Source: Macrotrachela quadricornifera
Lineage: Eukaryota; Rotifera; Eurotatoria; Philodinida; Philodinidae
NCBI GenBank assembly: GCA_022393335.1
Contig: JAJEKB010021351.1
Location: 474,865-538,864 of the forward strand
Length of the DNA stretch: 64,000 nt
Direction of reading: 5' to 3'
The notes under the pieces are model-generated. The model searched no databases. It saw nothing but the letters and a program-made list of their open reading frames with translations, and was not told the origin of the DNA. A program made the translations under genes and the position numbers. Below, one piece after another: positions 24,338 through 36,924 of this stretch (positions are counted from its first letter, which is position 1; each line of letters starts with the position of its first letter).

Positions 24338-25436
24338 AGTTTACATTGACTTCATTTGGATGGAATGAAACTTTTTGAAATGGTGAAGTCTGATATCCTA
24401 ATCTCAAAAATCAACTTGAAAAAGTTTTAAAATAATGACATGATGGTTTGTGACAGTCAGTTTCAGAGATATTTCCAGACAAAGCCTGCTTTTTAGAATT
24501 TCTACATTTTAAATGATAGAAAGCTATGAAGGTTTTAGAATAGATACTATTCAATGAGATAATAATTTCATTAATCGTGCACATTTTTCTCCAATACTTT
24601 CTTTGTATGGAAAAATTTTCCAAAAAAACAAATTTTTCAGGTTATTGGAAGATAAATTTTTGTCGACACGGAAAAAGATTTAACTAAAAAATTTAAATGC
24701 ATTTGAATGAAAATAAAGGATTCTAGTGAGGAAAAGATTGGTTATTCATATTCTATCCAAACTAAACTAACAAAAAGATGACATTTCCCTGTTGGCCCGG
24801 CAGCTTGAGGATCGACAGATTTCCAATATTTTTGCAAGGATTGTTCAGAATTTTTAAACTCATTGCCCATTAAAGTGAACACGTTCTCCTGATAGTCTAT
24901 GTGAAGGAAGTCGTAAATATATAGTTTTTTTCTCACTAGAATCCTTTATTTTCTCATTGAACAGTCTCAAAATTTAGGAAAAAGTGAAAATTCTCTCCCG
25001 AAACAGCGCATCTTAGCGAACAGCTTTAGTTTTAAACTTTTTCAAATCTAGTAAGCCAACAATGCTTTCAAAGACGATTCAAATGCATTTAAACTTATTA
25101 ATTAAATCTTTTTCCTTGTCGACAAGCATTTACCTTCCAACAACCAGAAAACGTTTCAATACAAAGAGAGTATTCAAGAAAAATGTTCACGATTAATGAA
25201 ATTATTGTCTCATTGAATAGTATCTATTCTAAAAGCTTCGTAGCTCTCTATCATTTAAAATGTAGAAATTCTAGAAATCATGTTTCGGCTGAAAATATCT
25301 CTGAAACTGATTGTCAGAAACCATCATGTCATTATTTTAAAACTGTTTCAAGTTGATTTTTTAGATTAGGATATCAGATTTTACTATTTCAAAAAGTTTC
25401 ATTTCATTCGGACGAAGTTGATGTAAACCTAGGTTC
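24338..25436. repeat. long-armed foldback element, about 1.1 kb
   Basis: The left arm (24338-24735) and right arm (about 24934-25436) are inverted copies. Paired blocks are TTTACATTGACTTCATTTGG at the left tip, GAAACTTTTTGAAATGGTGA, GATATCCTAATCT, TTTAAATGCATTTGAAT and AAAATAAAGGATTCTAGTGA. The right arm has about 110 extra bases not in the left. The loop (24742-24936) holds a short open frame on the - strand with no recognisable domain. Confidence 0.85.
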
Positions 25437-25820
25437 GGATCGAATCCTATTAACTTAAACGGACAAAATCCTACACTTCTATAGTATAATAACGGCTGAA
25501 CAGACTATGACGACATGGCAAAAAAATACAATAGTCGATTCTATAACTATCTCAATTCCGTCATGATGATTTGTTGTTTATTACAAGTTAATGTTGCATT
25601 TTTTGCGAAGACAACATCTCAAATAAAAAACTACTCTATTTATTAATTTTTACATGATTATATACACGCGTAGAATACCCAGAAATACATGTTACATAGT
25701 CGATAATAGTAGCTATAGCGAACAATAGCAATTTTTAACATATTCTTGGTAAATATCGTCTGATATTGATACATCATATGAAAATCTCTCTATCATTGAG
25801 TGATCTTTCGATAGTTTTAC
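25428..25820. repeat. dispersed repeat, copy 1 (second copy at 59900)
   Basis: The order of blocks TTCGGATCGAATCCTATTAA, ATCCTACACTTCTATAGTAT, ATAACTATCTCAATTCCGTC, CATGATGATTTGTT and the tail with CTCTCTATCATTGAG is the same as at 59900-60310 with substitutions. It abuts the foldback at 24338-25436, which may have inserted at its edge. Confidence 0.65.
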
Positions 25821-26869
25821 ATATTTATAGTTATGTAAAATGGTTTATATCTATACTTCTTGTCAGAGTGAATAGTATGCTTTGTTGTTTTATAGTTATG
25901 TTTTCGATCAAACATAAATATTTGTTATTATCGAAGTTGTACGACAAATATCTTACTGATTGATAAATTCCACTCTAATGAAGGTAGAATCAAACTTGGA
26001 ACCGGTCACGTTTTTTTGGGACGGATCGGACCGGCCGGTCAATATCTGTGATTGTACCAGCAAAAACCGGTGAATTTTAACGTCTAGTTTAATAAATGAT
26101 ACAAATTGAAATATATGTCTAAAGTGCTTTAATTAAAAATAAAATCCTCCATTGAAATCTAATCTGGTTTAAAAAGACGTATAATTCACAAATGTAGTTG
26201 ATCAAATTTAGTTTGGTTTAAGAATCTATAATTTTTGTCTCCATGAAAAAAAGGAATGGAGGACTTTTTTATAGGGTTGTTATTGAACTTATTCTAAAAC
26301 ACATATTCATCTTTCTTATACCCACAGAAAACACTCTTCTGCTCAAAAAGAAGAAGAGAGAATTTAGTGATTAAAGTTATAGATTTGTTCTTAGTTTGTC
26401 TCAGTACACCCTGTATGATTACATAATCCTTATCATTTTTTTAGAGTAGGTGGTTGGTAGTCGAGCAGAGATTGTGCAAATTGTTTTTAATCTGTTTCAA
26501 ACTAGTTTTGATTATCGAACCTCTATGATATTTATAGAGCAGGAAATATGAAAAGGTAGAAAAAAAATATAAAATTATTTTATATCTGTTATAAATTATC
26601 ACTTACTACCAAATCTTTGTAAAATATTTCGTTTATCATGTTAAATACAAACATATTTTGTGAACTTCTAACTAAATCAATTATTTCAACTTGTTTATGG
26701 AGTTATAATCTTAATGCAAATATTTTATATTTTTTCTAATATTTCAGCGATTTCGAACTCAACTGAATTTTTATGTAAACAATGACATAATCACAATAAC
26801 TATATTTAAATAAAAAACAAATTAATAACAGAATTAGATAAAGGCAATATTTTAATACATAATAAAACA
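25821..26869. other. no gene seen; CCGGT-rich patch
   Basis: AT-rich except for 25997-26075, where GGACGGATCGGACCGGCCGG and AAAAACCGGTG stand out as GC-rich. A related GGCCGGTGCGGTTCC lies at 27774-27790 in the opposite sense. This may mark the ends of an element that spans the assembly gap, but the match is too short to claim. Confidence 0.35.
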
Positions 26870-27115
26870 NNNNNNNNNNNNNNNNNNNNNNNNNNNNNNN
26901 NNNNNNNNNNNNNNNNNNNNNNNNNNNNNNNNNNNNNNNNNNNNNNNNNNNNNNNNNNNNNNNNNNNNNNNNNNNNNNNNNNNNNNNNNNNNNNNNNNNN
27001 NNNNNNNNNNNNNNNNNNNNNNNNNNNNNNNNNNNNNNNNNNNNNNNNNNNNNNNNNNNNNNNNNNNNNNNNNNNNNNNNNNNNNNNNNNNNNNNNNNNN
27101 NNNNNNNNNNNNNNN
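26870..27115. other. assembly gap (246 N)
   Basis: An unbroken run of N. Any open frame read across it is meaningless. Confidence 0.99.
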
Positions 27116-28727
27116 TAAATAATTAATTTTCTACTTTCACTTAATTGTTGTTTTATTATGTAAAACAAATTAAGTTGTAATTTTGCGCCTAATAAAAAAT
27201 GAATTCTGCCTAAGTTCAATTTTGCGTGCAGCATATATATAGATTTATACGTGTATTTCTTATTTGTGCATCAATTTTACCTTCATTTTATCAGTAATGA
27301 CTTGAGGAAGGAAGATGTGCTCTTTAAAAATCGTGAAATAAATAAATTGAGTGAAAAAAGAAGAATAACATGCTCATCGAACAAACATTATATCTTAGCT
27401 AGCAATCAGTAAACGAGAAAAGCTTATATCTCTTTCATGAAAAATAAAACAATAATCATTTCTAACCTTGCAAAAATAAGCTGTTTTATAAATATAAAAT
27501 TGCTCATTTGAGATACGAGTCTCTTAGTACATCATTTTAATGTAAACCTGCAGTAGGAGCGCAAAATATAGCACCACTTATTGATTGAAATCCACTGAAT
27601 AATATAATTGAAGACAACTTTCGAGATTGCATATCATTACAAAATTAATTTAGTAATGATTTTTTATGAAGCCTTTCTCAGCTCATATTGAAATTTTCAA
27701 TTATTAACATATGATATTTTTATCTGTTATAATCTAAAATCTCCGAAAAACGACAATAAAAACGGTAAAAACAGGCCGGTGCGGTTCCATGTATGATCCC
27801 TATAGTATAGCACATGAGGACTCATGGGTATCCCTATTAGTGTAGGGCTTCAGGCTTTCTAAGGGGATGTTTTCTCTTGACCTTTGTCCCTGATATAAAC
27901 CCAACTAACCACCACAGACAAACTATTTTTTTTTCATATGACCTTATCATATAAAATTTAAACTGAATAAAGAAAATATCCATTTTGCTGCACAAAAGAA
28001 AACCAAACTTTGCCAAAGATCTAATAGAAAAAAAGACCTATTAAAAAGATTTTTCATTTATTATTTACAAAATTTTCTCACAAATATTTTTTTAAAAATT
28101 TATTAATTCTTTCTTTCTCTATGATATTTAAAAATATCATTGGTTATTTTAAGCTATGAAAAATTTAGAAAACATTTTAATATCAACTTAAAATTGATAA
28201 TTTGAAACTATTTGTATAGCATAAAAATAATTTTTCTGACATTCTCCAAGTAAAAATCAGATCAACGAATGCGATCATTGAATTTCGGCTTCTAAATTCT
28301 GGCTATTTTTCAAAGGTTTCAGGTCTCAAATGGCATCTTTTTGACAAAAACCTTTTAGAATTCCACGGATTGGCCTTTCAAAACCACTGAATTTACAATA
28401 TGATGATTGAATTTAGTGAAGTTAAACAAACCAAAACACCAGTTGTTCTGATTTCAAACAATCATGATAAAACTAAGGCTTTCTATATAAAATTGTCCAA
28501 TTAAAATGGATTTGTCTACAAAAATAAAAGATCGATTGATTGTGACATACAGCATTAATATTTCTAATTTAATCAACTTTTTAAAACAGTTTTCTTTTAT
28601 TTTGAATTGATTCGATATTATAATCGAATTATGTAAAAGAGAAATTTTTCTAAACTAAAAAATGCATTGAAAGAAAATAAGAATTTCTTTAATTATGCAT
28701 GAAGAAATTTATTTCTAAAATATTTTC
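27116..28727. other. intergenic, no gene seen
   Basis: Downstream (3') of the PPR-DYW gene on the - strand. AT-rich, with no coding or RNA signal recognised. Confidence 0.45.
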
Positions 28728-31700
28728 TTAAAAATGATCTTGACAAGAACATTTTCCATTTGGATAAAAATGATGAATTCGATTCGTATCACGAACTATA
28801 ATCAAACACTGGTATATTTGAGCAATCATTTTTGTAACTAAATCTAGAATTAATAAGAAAAAAATTATTTTAACAAATAAAATAAATGGTTAAACTAACG
28901 ACAATCTCCACAAATACGAAGATTTTCAACAATTTGAATACGAGTTGGTTTTGGACGTTGAATTAAGTTAAAAGCAATTGCAAGTCGTTCACTATGTCCA
29001 CATAACACGGATTCAATGGTTTCATCATTATTTAATTTTCGTGTTATCCATGATTTATCAGGTTTATAACCATGTTTAATTAATTGATTTGTTAGTTGTT
29101 CTAATTTTTCATTAATTTCAGATAAATATGGATGTGATTGCTCATGAGCTCGAAATTTCTGTTAAAAAAATTTTCAATAAAAGTATTTTTAATCTCTACC
29201 TCCTCGTTTTCTACTATGATCCTGGATTTAAGTGCATCTTAGATGCCGCTCTGTAGTGAATATATAGTAAATAGTAGGCACCACAACTTAGAATATCATT
29301 AACAGCACATGTAAATAAAACATATGCTTTAAATTAAGGATTTTGTTTTATCCGTTAGTTATTATATAGTTACAGCGTGTTAGGTATTCACTATAAATTG
29401 CAGACCATTGGGATTTCTTGAAGTTATTTACACTATAATAAGATCAAAAACTTATCTTTAGTATAGTAAGAAATCCCAATCGGCCTAGCATGCAGTTCAT
29501 TTGCGAAAATTTCGGGAGCCTAAATTCAAATTTTAATTTATCATTTAATAGGACGTGTTATCATCTATCTTCCGTAGATGAGCCACTGAGCCCTTGTCGA
29601 AATATTTCGCATTTTGTAGCACAACACTGTGATTCTCTTTAGGTAAACCTGAATAATCAACTATGAGAGGTCCCTTTATTCGACTCTCTTCGATTTGATC
29701 TTAATCCAAACTGAATTGAATACAAACACCCCAAAGAGAAAAAGAAGCAAAGTATGCACATGTGAAGGCATGTCAGCAACATGCCTATAACCATCAACTT
29801 TCGGATTTCGACTTGAAACAATGCACTAAGAAAGGTCTTAATGAGACTAGTTAATCCTAAAAGTTGTAAATTTCTTAGTCGTTCGTATCCTTAAATATGA
29901 ACACTTAATGTTTTGTGCTATAAATAATATGAAAAAGAGTATTTTGCCTTATATTCGTATCTCGGGACAGAAAGAATTCAAAGATCTGAAACTTTTCGAA
30001 TAACCTACTCTCATTAAGATCTTTCTCTATGCAAAGTTTCACGTCAAAATCCGAAAATTAATTATTCAGGTGAATCAGTGGCGTAACCAGCGGAGAGCAA
30101 TTGGAAAAATTGCTCATGGATTTATTGAACTATGCACTGATTAAATAGTTATTGCCCATAGATATTTTTGAAATCATGGCAGTTGCCCTTAGCCGTCTAT
30201 AACTTATAATAGTTTGGCTGATGAATTGACTGAATATGGCGACAGGAATAAGTTAAGAGTACAAACCCTTTTCAGGATGTTCATTCCTCATTAAAACCAA
30301 CGTAATGCACATAATCTTGAATCAAAAGTGATTTCGCAACTAAAAATTGTTCTTTTTCTCCTTTTTCTGCCCACTGTGCTCTCTCCATTGGCAACTGGAA
30401 TCACCATTTGTGAAAGATACGAGAAAATAAAGAAATTGTGGAATTTGAAAACGATGAGGAACATTTTTTATAGTAAATTTTATGAACTATGTATTGCTAA
30501 AAAGAATGTATTTTTCATCGCTCTATCTTTTGAAATAACAAGTCAAAATAAAAACGAGAATTTTTCAAAACAACAGCGTCTTAACTTACAGTCAACAGAC
30601 ATTTTTTAGAATTTCTGCGGTATATTAGTCGATGCAGAAATCTACTATTAGTTTACATACGTTTCGAAAGTTTCACAATAACTCGAGGACTTCCACATGC
30701 TAACAAATATCATTGATCGATGAGTCTCCATTGGCCAGCTGGAAGGCAATTGAAGAGAAAGTTAATATATTAGGTGTGTAGAATTGTTTTTCCAGGTGAA
30801 TCACACTATAATTTCAAACAGCATACATCACTAATTTTATAACAAAGAGATGCTTATTTAACAAAATAGGTCAAAAGAAGCATGCTTTTTTTTAGGCATC
30901 AATTTCGGCTTGTTCAGCGTTTCCTTTTGCCAATGTTTTAACAACATGGGTATATTATTCAATCCCCTTTCTTCATCACAACATTATTAGATCAATCGAA
31001 TGGCTGTATACAAAGAGATAGATGTCCGATAGATCAGGACACATGATTGACATATGGAACAAGCTAGCGCTCTATTTATAAATTTATTTCATCAGTGACG
31101 CTTCTGAAACCATTTTGTGGAGAGAGAGGGATAAAGAGTTAAATTATTTTAACTTACATGAATTTCTCCTTTAATAACAGTCCAAGAATAACCAACAACT
31201 TTTTTCGTATGTGATAGTTTTAATTCTTGTCGAACATTTGATAACATTGATTTATTTCCAGTTAAACCATATGTATTAGCAAGAAGAATTCTAGCTGATG
31301 TAAGATAATTTTCATTATTAGAAAAATTATGTTTAATACGATAAAAAATTTTTTCTGATAATGAAACATTTTTTGCATTTCGAGCAGATGAAAGTATTGA
31401 CACTTAATTTCATTCGAAGATATAATAATAAAACAAAATTAATTCAACTTACTATACATTGGAGCAGAAGGATTATGGGATTTTTCATATTCATCAATTA
31501 ATTGTAATGCTTGATCAAAAAGAAAAACTCGACTAGTTGTATCAATCTACGCAAAGAAAAAACATTAAATTTAAGATTAAATTTAATGAAAATCATTGAC
31601 CATTGCTGCATAAATTTGCTCTGTTCTTTGATTCGATGGAATTTTTTCAAAGATCTTCCAAGCTTGATCATAAAGACCCGAATGAGAACAAGCATTTAAT

Positions 31701-33653
31701 GTACATACATAAATAACATTATCTAACATATTCGATGGAACTTTATAAAACAATTCAACTGCTTCAATACCCATTCCATTTAAACCATATGCATTTACTA
31801 AAGTTATAAATCAATTTCAATTAACTATCGTGTATCTTATGAAGAATTGTGTTGTTGATAGTTTTAAAATTTCTCCTCGATTATTTCACGTTGCATTTTT
31901 TAGTATATTCTATTTATTTAACAGAATAGAATGATGAAAGCAACAGATGTAAAGTATAGACATTCGTTATGTGCAATTCGTTGCTTTTTAAAACCTTTGA
32001 ATCTAGTCATATATGATTTTGGTAGAAAATTTCAAGCGTTAATTTTTAACCTAAAGAGTGTTTTAATCACAGGGATAGTAAAGGAAAAATTTTTAAAATA
32101 TTAATAACACAAATCTTTATGGAACACTTTATATTTTGTTTTTATTTCAAAATAATAATTACTCATAGCTCCAAAATAAACACTATTTGGATGTTCAATC
32201 ATATTAAATATTTCTTTGCTTTTATCTGGTGAACCAATTTTACCCTATTGAAATTATTAAATTTAGAAAAAATCTTAATTAATTAATGTAAAATTAAGAA
32301 ATTTTACCCATAAATCAATTAATCCAACTTGAATCCATGAATTTTTTACGAAATTTTTTGGTATATCACAAAGCAATGATTGACATAATGAAAGATCACC
32401 AATTATTGATAATGCATTAATAAGTAATACATAACTCATTTCATCTGGAATTATATTTTCTTGTTTCATTCTTTGAAATAATTTTAAAGTTTTTTCTGGT
32501 TGATCTTTATTATTATAAAATTTCATCATTGATCCATAAGAAATAATATTTCGATCAATTCGATCAAATAATAATTCAGCACTTTCAAGATCATCACATT
32601 GAATAAACATATTTAAAACCATATATAATAAATCGTTTGATTGATTAGTATTAATATTTAATTGATTAAAGACTTTTTTACCCAAATTCAATGCATTTTC
32701 AGTTTTTAATTGAGCACAAGCATTAAAAAATATCCGTAAAACAATTTTGCTTGGTTTTTCTATTTGAAAGAAAAGATCAATAGCACGTTCTTCTTGTTTA
32801 TGTAAAATAAGACCTTAAAGAAAAAAAAAGAGAATAAATTAAAATAGCATAAATCATCTTACCATTCATCATTATACTAAAAGTATATAAATTTTTCTTC
32901 TGTATTTGATTAAATAATTCTTCAGCTTTAGATATATTACCACATTTAATAAACATTTGTAAAGCAGAAGTTATTACTACGATATTATTATAGAATTTTT
33001 TAGGCATTCGATCAAATATCGATTGTCCAAATTGTAATGAATATTGATCAGCAATATCTGTACAAATTTTAAACAAAATACTATAAGTATATTCATCTAA
33101 TGTAATATTAGTTTCTTTAAAAATATTTAATGCTTCTTCACAACAATTATTTTCGACAAGACCTATAATAAAATTAGAGAAATCAAATTTTTGAATTTAA
33201 TTCGAAAAAAAATAATATTTTACCTTTAAGAATAGTATTAAACATTGCTGTTGTTTTATTATTACTCTTCATAAAAATTTGTTTACTTTTTTCATGATCA
33301 CCACATTTCACTAACATAGAATATTAAAGTATTATAAATGAAATTATTCTATCAAATAACTCACTATATAAACGAATTAGATTAGCTTGAATAAAAGAAT
33401 TATTCATCATAGAAGATGATAAATTTTTATGAATATCTTTGGCACGTTTTATATCATCAAGTTCAATACAAGCTTTTAAAGCTTGATTTACAGCTAAACT
33501 GGTATTTTGTTTTTTGTCTTTTTTAATTTGATTTTCATATAAATCAATAGCCTTTTGAAATTGACTATTGTCATTGAGTTTTTTCATTTTAAAACTTAAA
33601 TCGAGAAAAGTAGATAGAAAACGACAAGAAGACAATCGTATTAAACGAATCAT
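28728..33653 (-). CDS. PPR protein with C-terminal DYW deaminase domain, 10 exons
   Basis: Exons (- strand): 33653-33365, 33310-33224, 33162-32863, 32813-32308, 32244-32163, 31797-31601, 31546-31453, 31402-31158, 29158-28900, 28843-28728. Joined length is 2175 bases: 724 residues plus TAA, all phases closing. The N-terminus MIRLIRLSSCRFLSTFL looks like a mitochondrial presequence. Pentatricopeptide repeats follow, e.g. LIRLYMKCGD, ALQMFIKCGNISKAEELFNQ and NAYGLNGMGIEAVELF. Then come the E/E+ region (GYSWTVIKGEIH) and the DYW deaminase domain: FRAHEQSHP box, zinc/catalytic HSE (655-657) and CGDC (683-686), second metal site HH (710-711) and CSC (718-720), ending DHF instead of DYW. In plants such proteins convert C to U in organellar transcripts. 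The 2-kb intron 29159-31157 holds repeats. Confidence 0.92.
29404..29483. repeat. 80-bp hairpin in PPR intron
   Basis: ATTGGGATTTCTTGAAG...CTATAATAAG pairs with CTTATCTTTAGTATAG...AGAAATCCCAAT across a loop of about 8 bases. It resembles a miniature palindromic element; no coding capacity. Confidence 0.6.
29940..30340. repeat. diverged copy of the 7972 foldback, interrupted
   Basis: ACCTACTCTCATTAAGATCT near 30003 and ACAAACCCTTTTCAGGATGT near 30262, followed by TCATTAAAACC, match the corresponding parts of 7972-8398. About 170 bases starting CAGTGGCGTAACCAGCGGAG (30067) are extra and may be a nested insertion. The whole lies in the large intron of the PPR gene. Confidence 0.5.
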
Positions 33654-34636
33654 CTATAATAATAGGTGATATTGAATATGGACAATTTTTCATATTAAAA
33701 TTATCGAAATCTAGCAGATATATGAAAAAACTTATATTTTTATTCTTCGTTGATAATCGGATTATTTTTGTCTACTCTTAAGGATGTTCAGTTTAAAATC
33801 TTTTCTTATCAATTGACGAATTCATACAGTTGAGAGATATAAAAGCCCATTCGGAAAGTTTTCATGGATAACTCTTAAACTATTCAAACGATTTATGTGG
33901 TTTTTAAACAATATTATAGTATATTTTCAGTTATATGTCTGTGTTTATAAACATTAGAATAAGAATAGTTTGATTAAGGACCAAATTTGGGTCATTTGGC
34001 GTAGTAACATGACAAATTCGAGTCGATTCTAACATATAAAGACAAGATTTAAAATATATTTGAGATGCTTTTTTAAAAAATTAGTACACTAGTGGAATCG
34101 ACAACTCTTCAGAAGATCTTCATAAATTGTCGAGGATGAATTGAATAAAGTTCGTGATGCTTGTGAAAATGAGTCACTATCGAATGTGTGCGCTGTTGCA
34201 ACAGTATGGTTCATTTTAAGAGTAACAACATATCGAGTTATGACTGAACATCTTCTTACGAAATAAATTGGAGTATAATTTATACAAGGATTTTATGAAA
34301 AAGATTCACAAAATTGAGTCGATGGTATATTAATGTAATGTTAATGTTAACGAATATTAACAAGCAAAAAGGTTTGGTTTATTTTAAACAAAGCTTCTTT
34401 TCGTTTACATGATGTAATGATAAATATAAAGTAAAAACTAATAACGGAAATAAATTAATTTGAATTTAACTTTATTTTATATTTTTTTCAAATATTTTGA
34501 AAATGACAGATGTATGTATCTCAGTAAAACGTAATCATTCTCAACGTTTTTTCTGATCTGAATTATATAGAATGGAACTTCAAAGAAAATACTATTTAAA
34601 AAGTATTTACGTAGAATTTCCAGCCTTTTCGAACAC
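33654..34636. other. upstream region of the PPR gene, no other gene seen
   Basis: AT-rich. It should contain the promoter of the PPR gene (- strand), but no motif can be named. Close to the MULE junction the sequence TTTTCGAACACCCTGTA resembles a mariner-type end, so the MULE may have landed at the edge of an older element. Confidence 0.4.
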
Positions 34637-34645
34637 CCTGTATTG
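34637..34645. repeat. 9-bp target-site duplication, left
   Basis: CCTGTATTG directly abuts the left end of the MULE and is identical to 42607-42615. Confidence 0.93.
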
Positions 34646-34715
34646 GGGTAATAATAAATGGCCGAATTTCAGACCGAAGACCGAAGCGACCGAAAGACGT
34701 TGATTGGTTGTACAT
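34646..34715 (+). repeat. MULE terminal inverted repeat, left
   Basis: About 65-70 bases starting GGGTAATAATAAATGGCCGA; pairs with 42537-42606. Contains the GC-rich block ACCGAAGACCGAAGCGACCG, a possible transposase-binding site. Confidence 0.9.
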
Positions 34716-35212
34716 TAAATATAAATAATTACACTTTTCTTATTAGATGGCGCTCTCGTATAATGCATGTCATGTAAATAGAACATAGCAGCTAAATATT
34801 TCAGCTAAACAGTTATGAACTTGGTATCTAAATTAACATACATGTCGAGCGTTGTAAGATTGTAATATAACTACATTTTTTTTTATTGGAAATAGAATTA
34901 TTCAAATTGTCTTTAACAATTTTGTATATGAATATATATTAGAGAGCAACACGGTGTTTGAGTACTTCATATCAGCAGTGTATCGATTTTCGGTGTGATG
35001 AATAGCAGTTTTGTTTGTATTATTAATTGGTTTAGTGAATATATCCTTAAAAAAAAGAACTGATTTTGATGAACTCAAACAATGATATGTCATTCATTTC
35101 CTGATTTATTATAATTAACAACAGGAATAAAGAAAAACCATTAAACAAGAGAACATAACATGAGTTACATAAAAAATAATAATATGCTACAAGTAGTTAA
35201 TAGTAAATTAAA

Positions 35213-36512
35213 TTACAATTTTCTTTTTTTTCTAAGTTGACTTTCTGTATTATCAACATGTTTACCGATGTTTTTACTATAAAAGAAAAAGAGAAAAATG
35301 ATTTTTTAAGATAGACAATATCATTACCAATTTTTAGTTAAAGCTGATCTAGATCGAGTTGTAACACCGGGTTCAAATGGTAATGGTGGTGAATTTTCAT
35401 CATTTGGTATTCGATGAGTTATTTTGACTGGACTAAATATATGTAGAAAAGAAAAAAAAATTAGTAGAAAAATAAAAGTTAGTTGTTCTTTCACGCCAAT
35501 ACAGGTTAGCGAAAGGATAACATAAATAGTTAAGAAGAAATAAATTTATAATTTTTTTTACGATGAATATATAAGTAAAGCAATAACCTAATTTATCTTG
35601 AAAGAAATACTGAATCATCAAAAGCTTTCCAGAAAAATTACATTCATCTCTTGTTTTATCCGCAATATTCTGCAAAGACTAACAAAAATAAACCTAGAAG
35701 ATTAAATCAAATTATAAAAAAATTCGAATTTTGTAGTTGCATCAGTGAAGCTTCACCAGTAACTGTATAGGAAAAGATAAATCAAATTTTCCTAAATTGA
35801 CTCACCCAATCTGTTTATCTTTTTTATCTTTATCTTCATCTTCATCTTCATTGTCGATAGACACTGAAGTAACATACCTAGCCCTAAAAAGTATTTGAAA
35901 TAACTCAAGGTAATAATAAATAAATGTCTTACAAAACTCTTTGAATAATTCGAATTCGTCCATCGGATATTGCATAAGTATCACGTAAACGCTTATGACA
36001 TTTTGGTGCAGATTCAATAAAGCCGGTTTCTTCATAAATTTTAATAAATGAATTAACAACCAGCTTGATTTCATCATCGACTGGTAAAACAATAAATTTT
36101 TCTGTAAAAAAAATATATTACATTTGCTTTTTATAAGAAAAACAAACTTGTTGCTTTATCTTTTTCTTTAATTTGCATCATTAATTGAACTACATCATTT
36201 TGTTTTTCAAGAGTATAAATACGATTAGAGTTGACCTTGTCAAAATTAGATACTGATTGATTATCTTCAATACCTACAGAAAATGAAGCCAAAAATGAGA
36301 AATATTTTTAAAAAATCGTTACCTTTAGTAACAAATTGATAAAGACGAGATTGTAATTGTTTGTTTGCTGCTGGATAAGGTTGTGGTATATTTTCATCGT
36401 TATAAGCTTTTTTAACTGCCAAATAAATCTCTTCTAACACATAGAAATATAAACATATTTATTAAAAGAAAAGTATGCTACCTGTATTTTTCATTGAATT
36501 AGCAAGCTTCAT
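35213..36512 (-). CDS. MULE-borne second protein, unknown function, 7 exons
   Basis: Exons (- strand): 36512-36482, 36433-36323, 36273-36148, 36101-35933, 35883-35806, 35432-35328, 35276-35213. All junctions use GT/AG and the joined frame closes at 684 bases (227 residues plus TAA). The protein starts MKLANSMKN. It has a possibly helical part (EEIYLAVKKAYNDE, then NKQLQSRLYQFVTKG), then DDEIKLVVNSFIKIYEETGF and CHKRLRDTYAISDGRIRIIQ. Next is an acidic/basic stretch (NEDEDEDKDKKDK), and it ends in a basic RKKRKL that may be a nuclear signal. I recognise no domain. It lies beside the transposase on the same strand within the same terminal repeats, so a role in transposition or its control is inferred, as with the second gene of maize MuDR; no sequence kinship to that protein is claimed. 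Confidence 0.85.
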
Positions 36513-36924
36513 TATATATTTTGATGCACAGGCTTAATATATCTGAAATAAAGTCATTATAAGAGCTGGATTATTACATAATCATTTTTTTCTAATAAAT
36601 CTTTTACGTAAATCACCAAAGTAAAATAAAAAAGAAGAAAATCATAGACAAAAATAAAACATAATGATAAAAAAATTGTATAAGTATGTCGAAAAGCGAC
36701 AAGTAACATTTTTTACACAATGGAAAAATATCAATGTTTACAGTAAAAAATACGAGTAACAAATGAAAATATCTTATATAAAACAAACGATGAAAGCATA
36801 CTGTTATTAAATGAGAATCAAGAAACCGGATAAAGTGTCTGACTAAAGCGAAATACAATTTGTTATTATTCAAGACAAGAAAATCATACGAAATACAGTG
36901 ATTAAAATGTTCATTGAGATGATA

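Noticed and set aside
26806..27234. Open frame of 142 codons on the - strand
   Set aside because: It is open only because it crosses 246 N; no evidence of coding.
25997..27790. Possible element with CCGGT-rich inverted ends spanning the assembly gap
   Set aside because: Matching ends are only about a dozen bases and the interior is partly N; not enough to claim.
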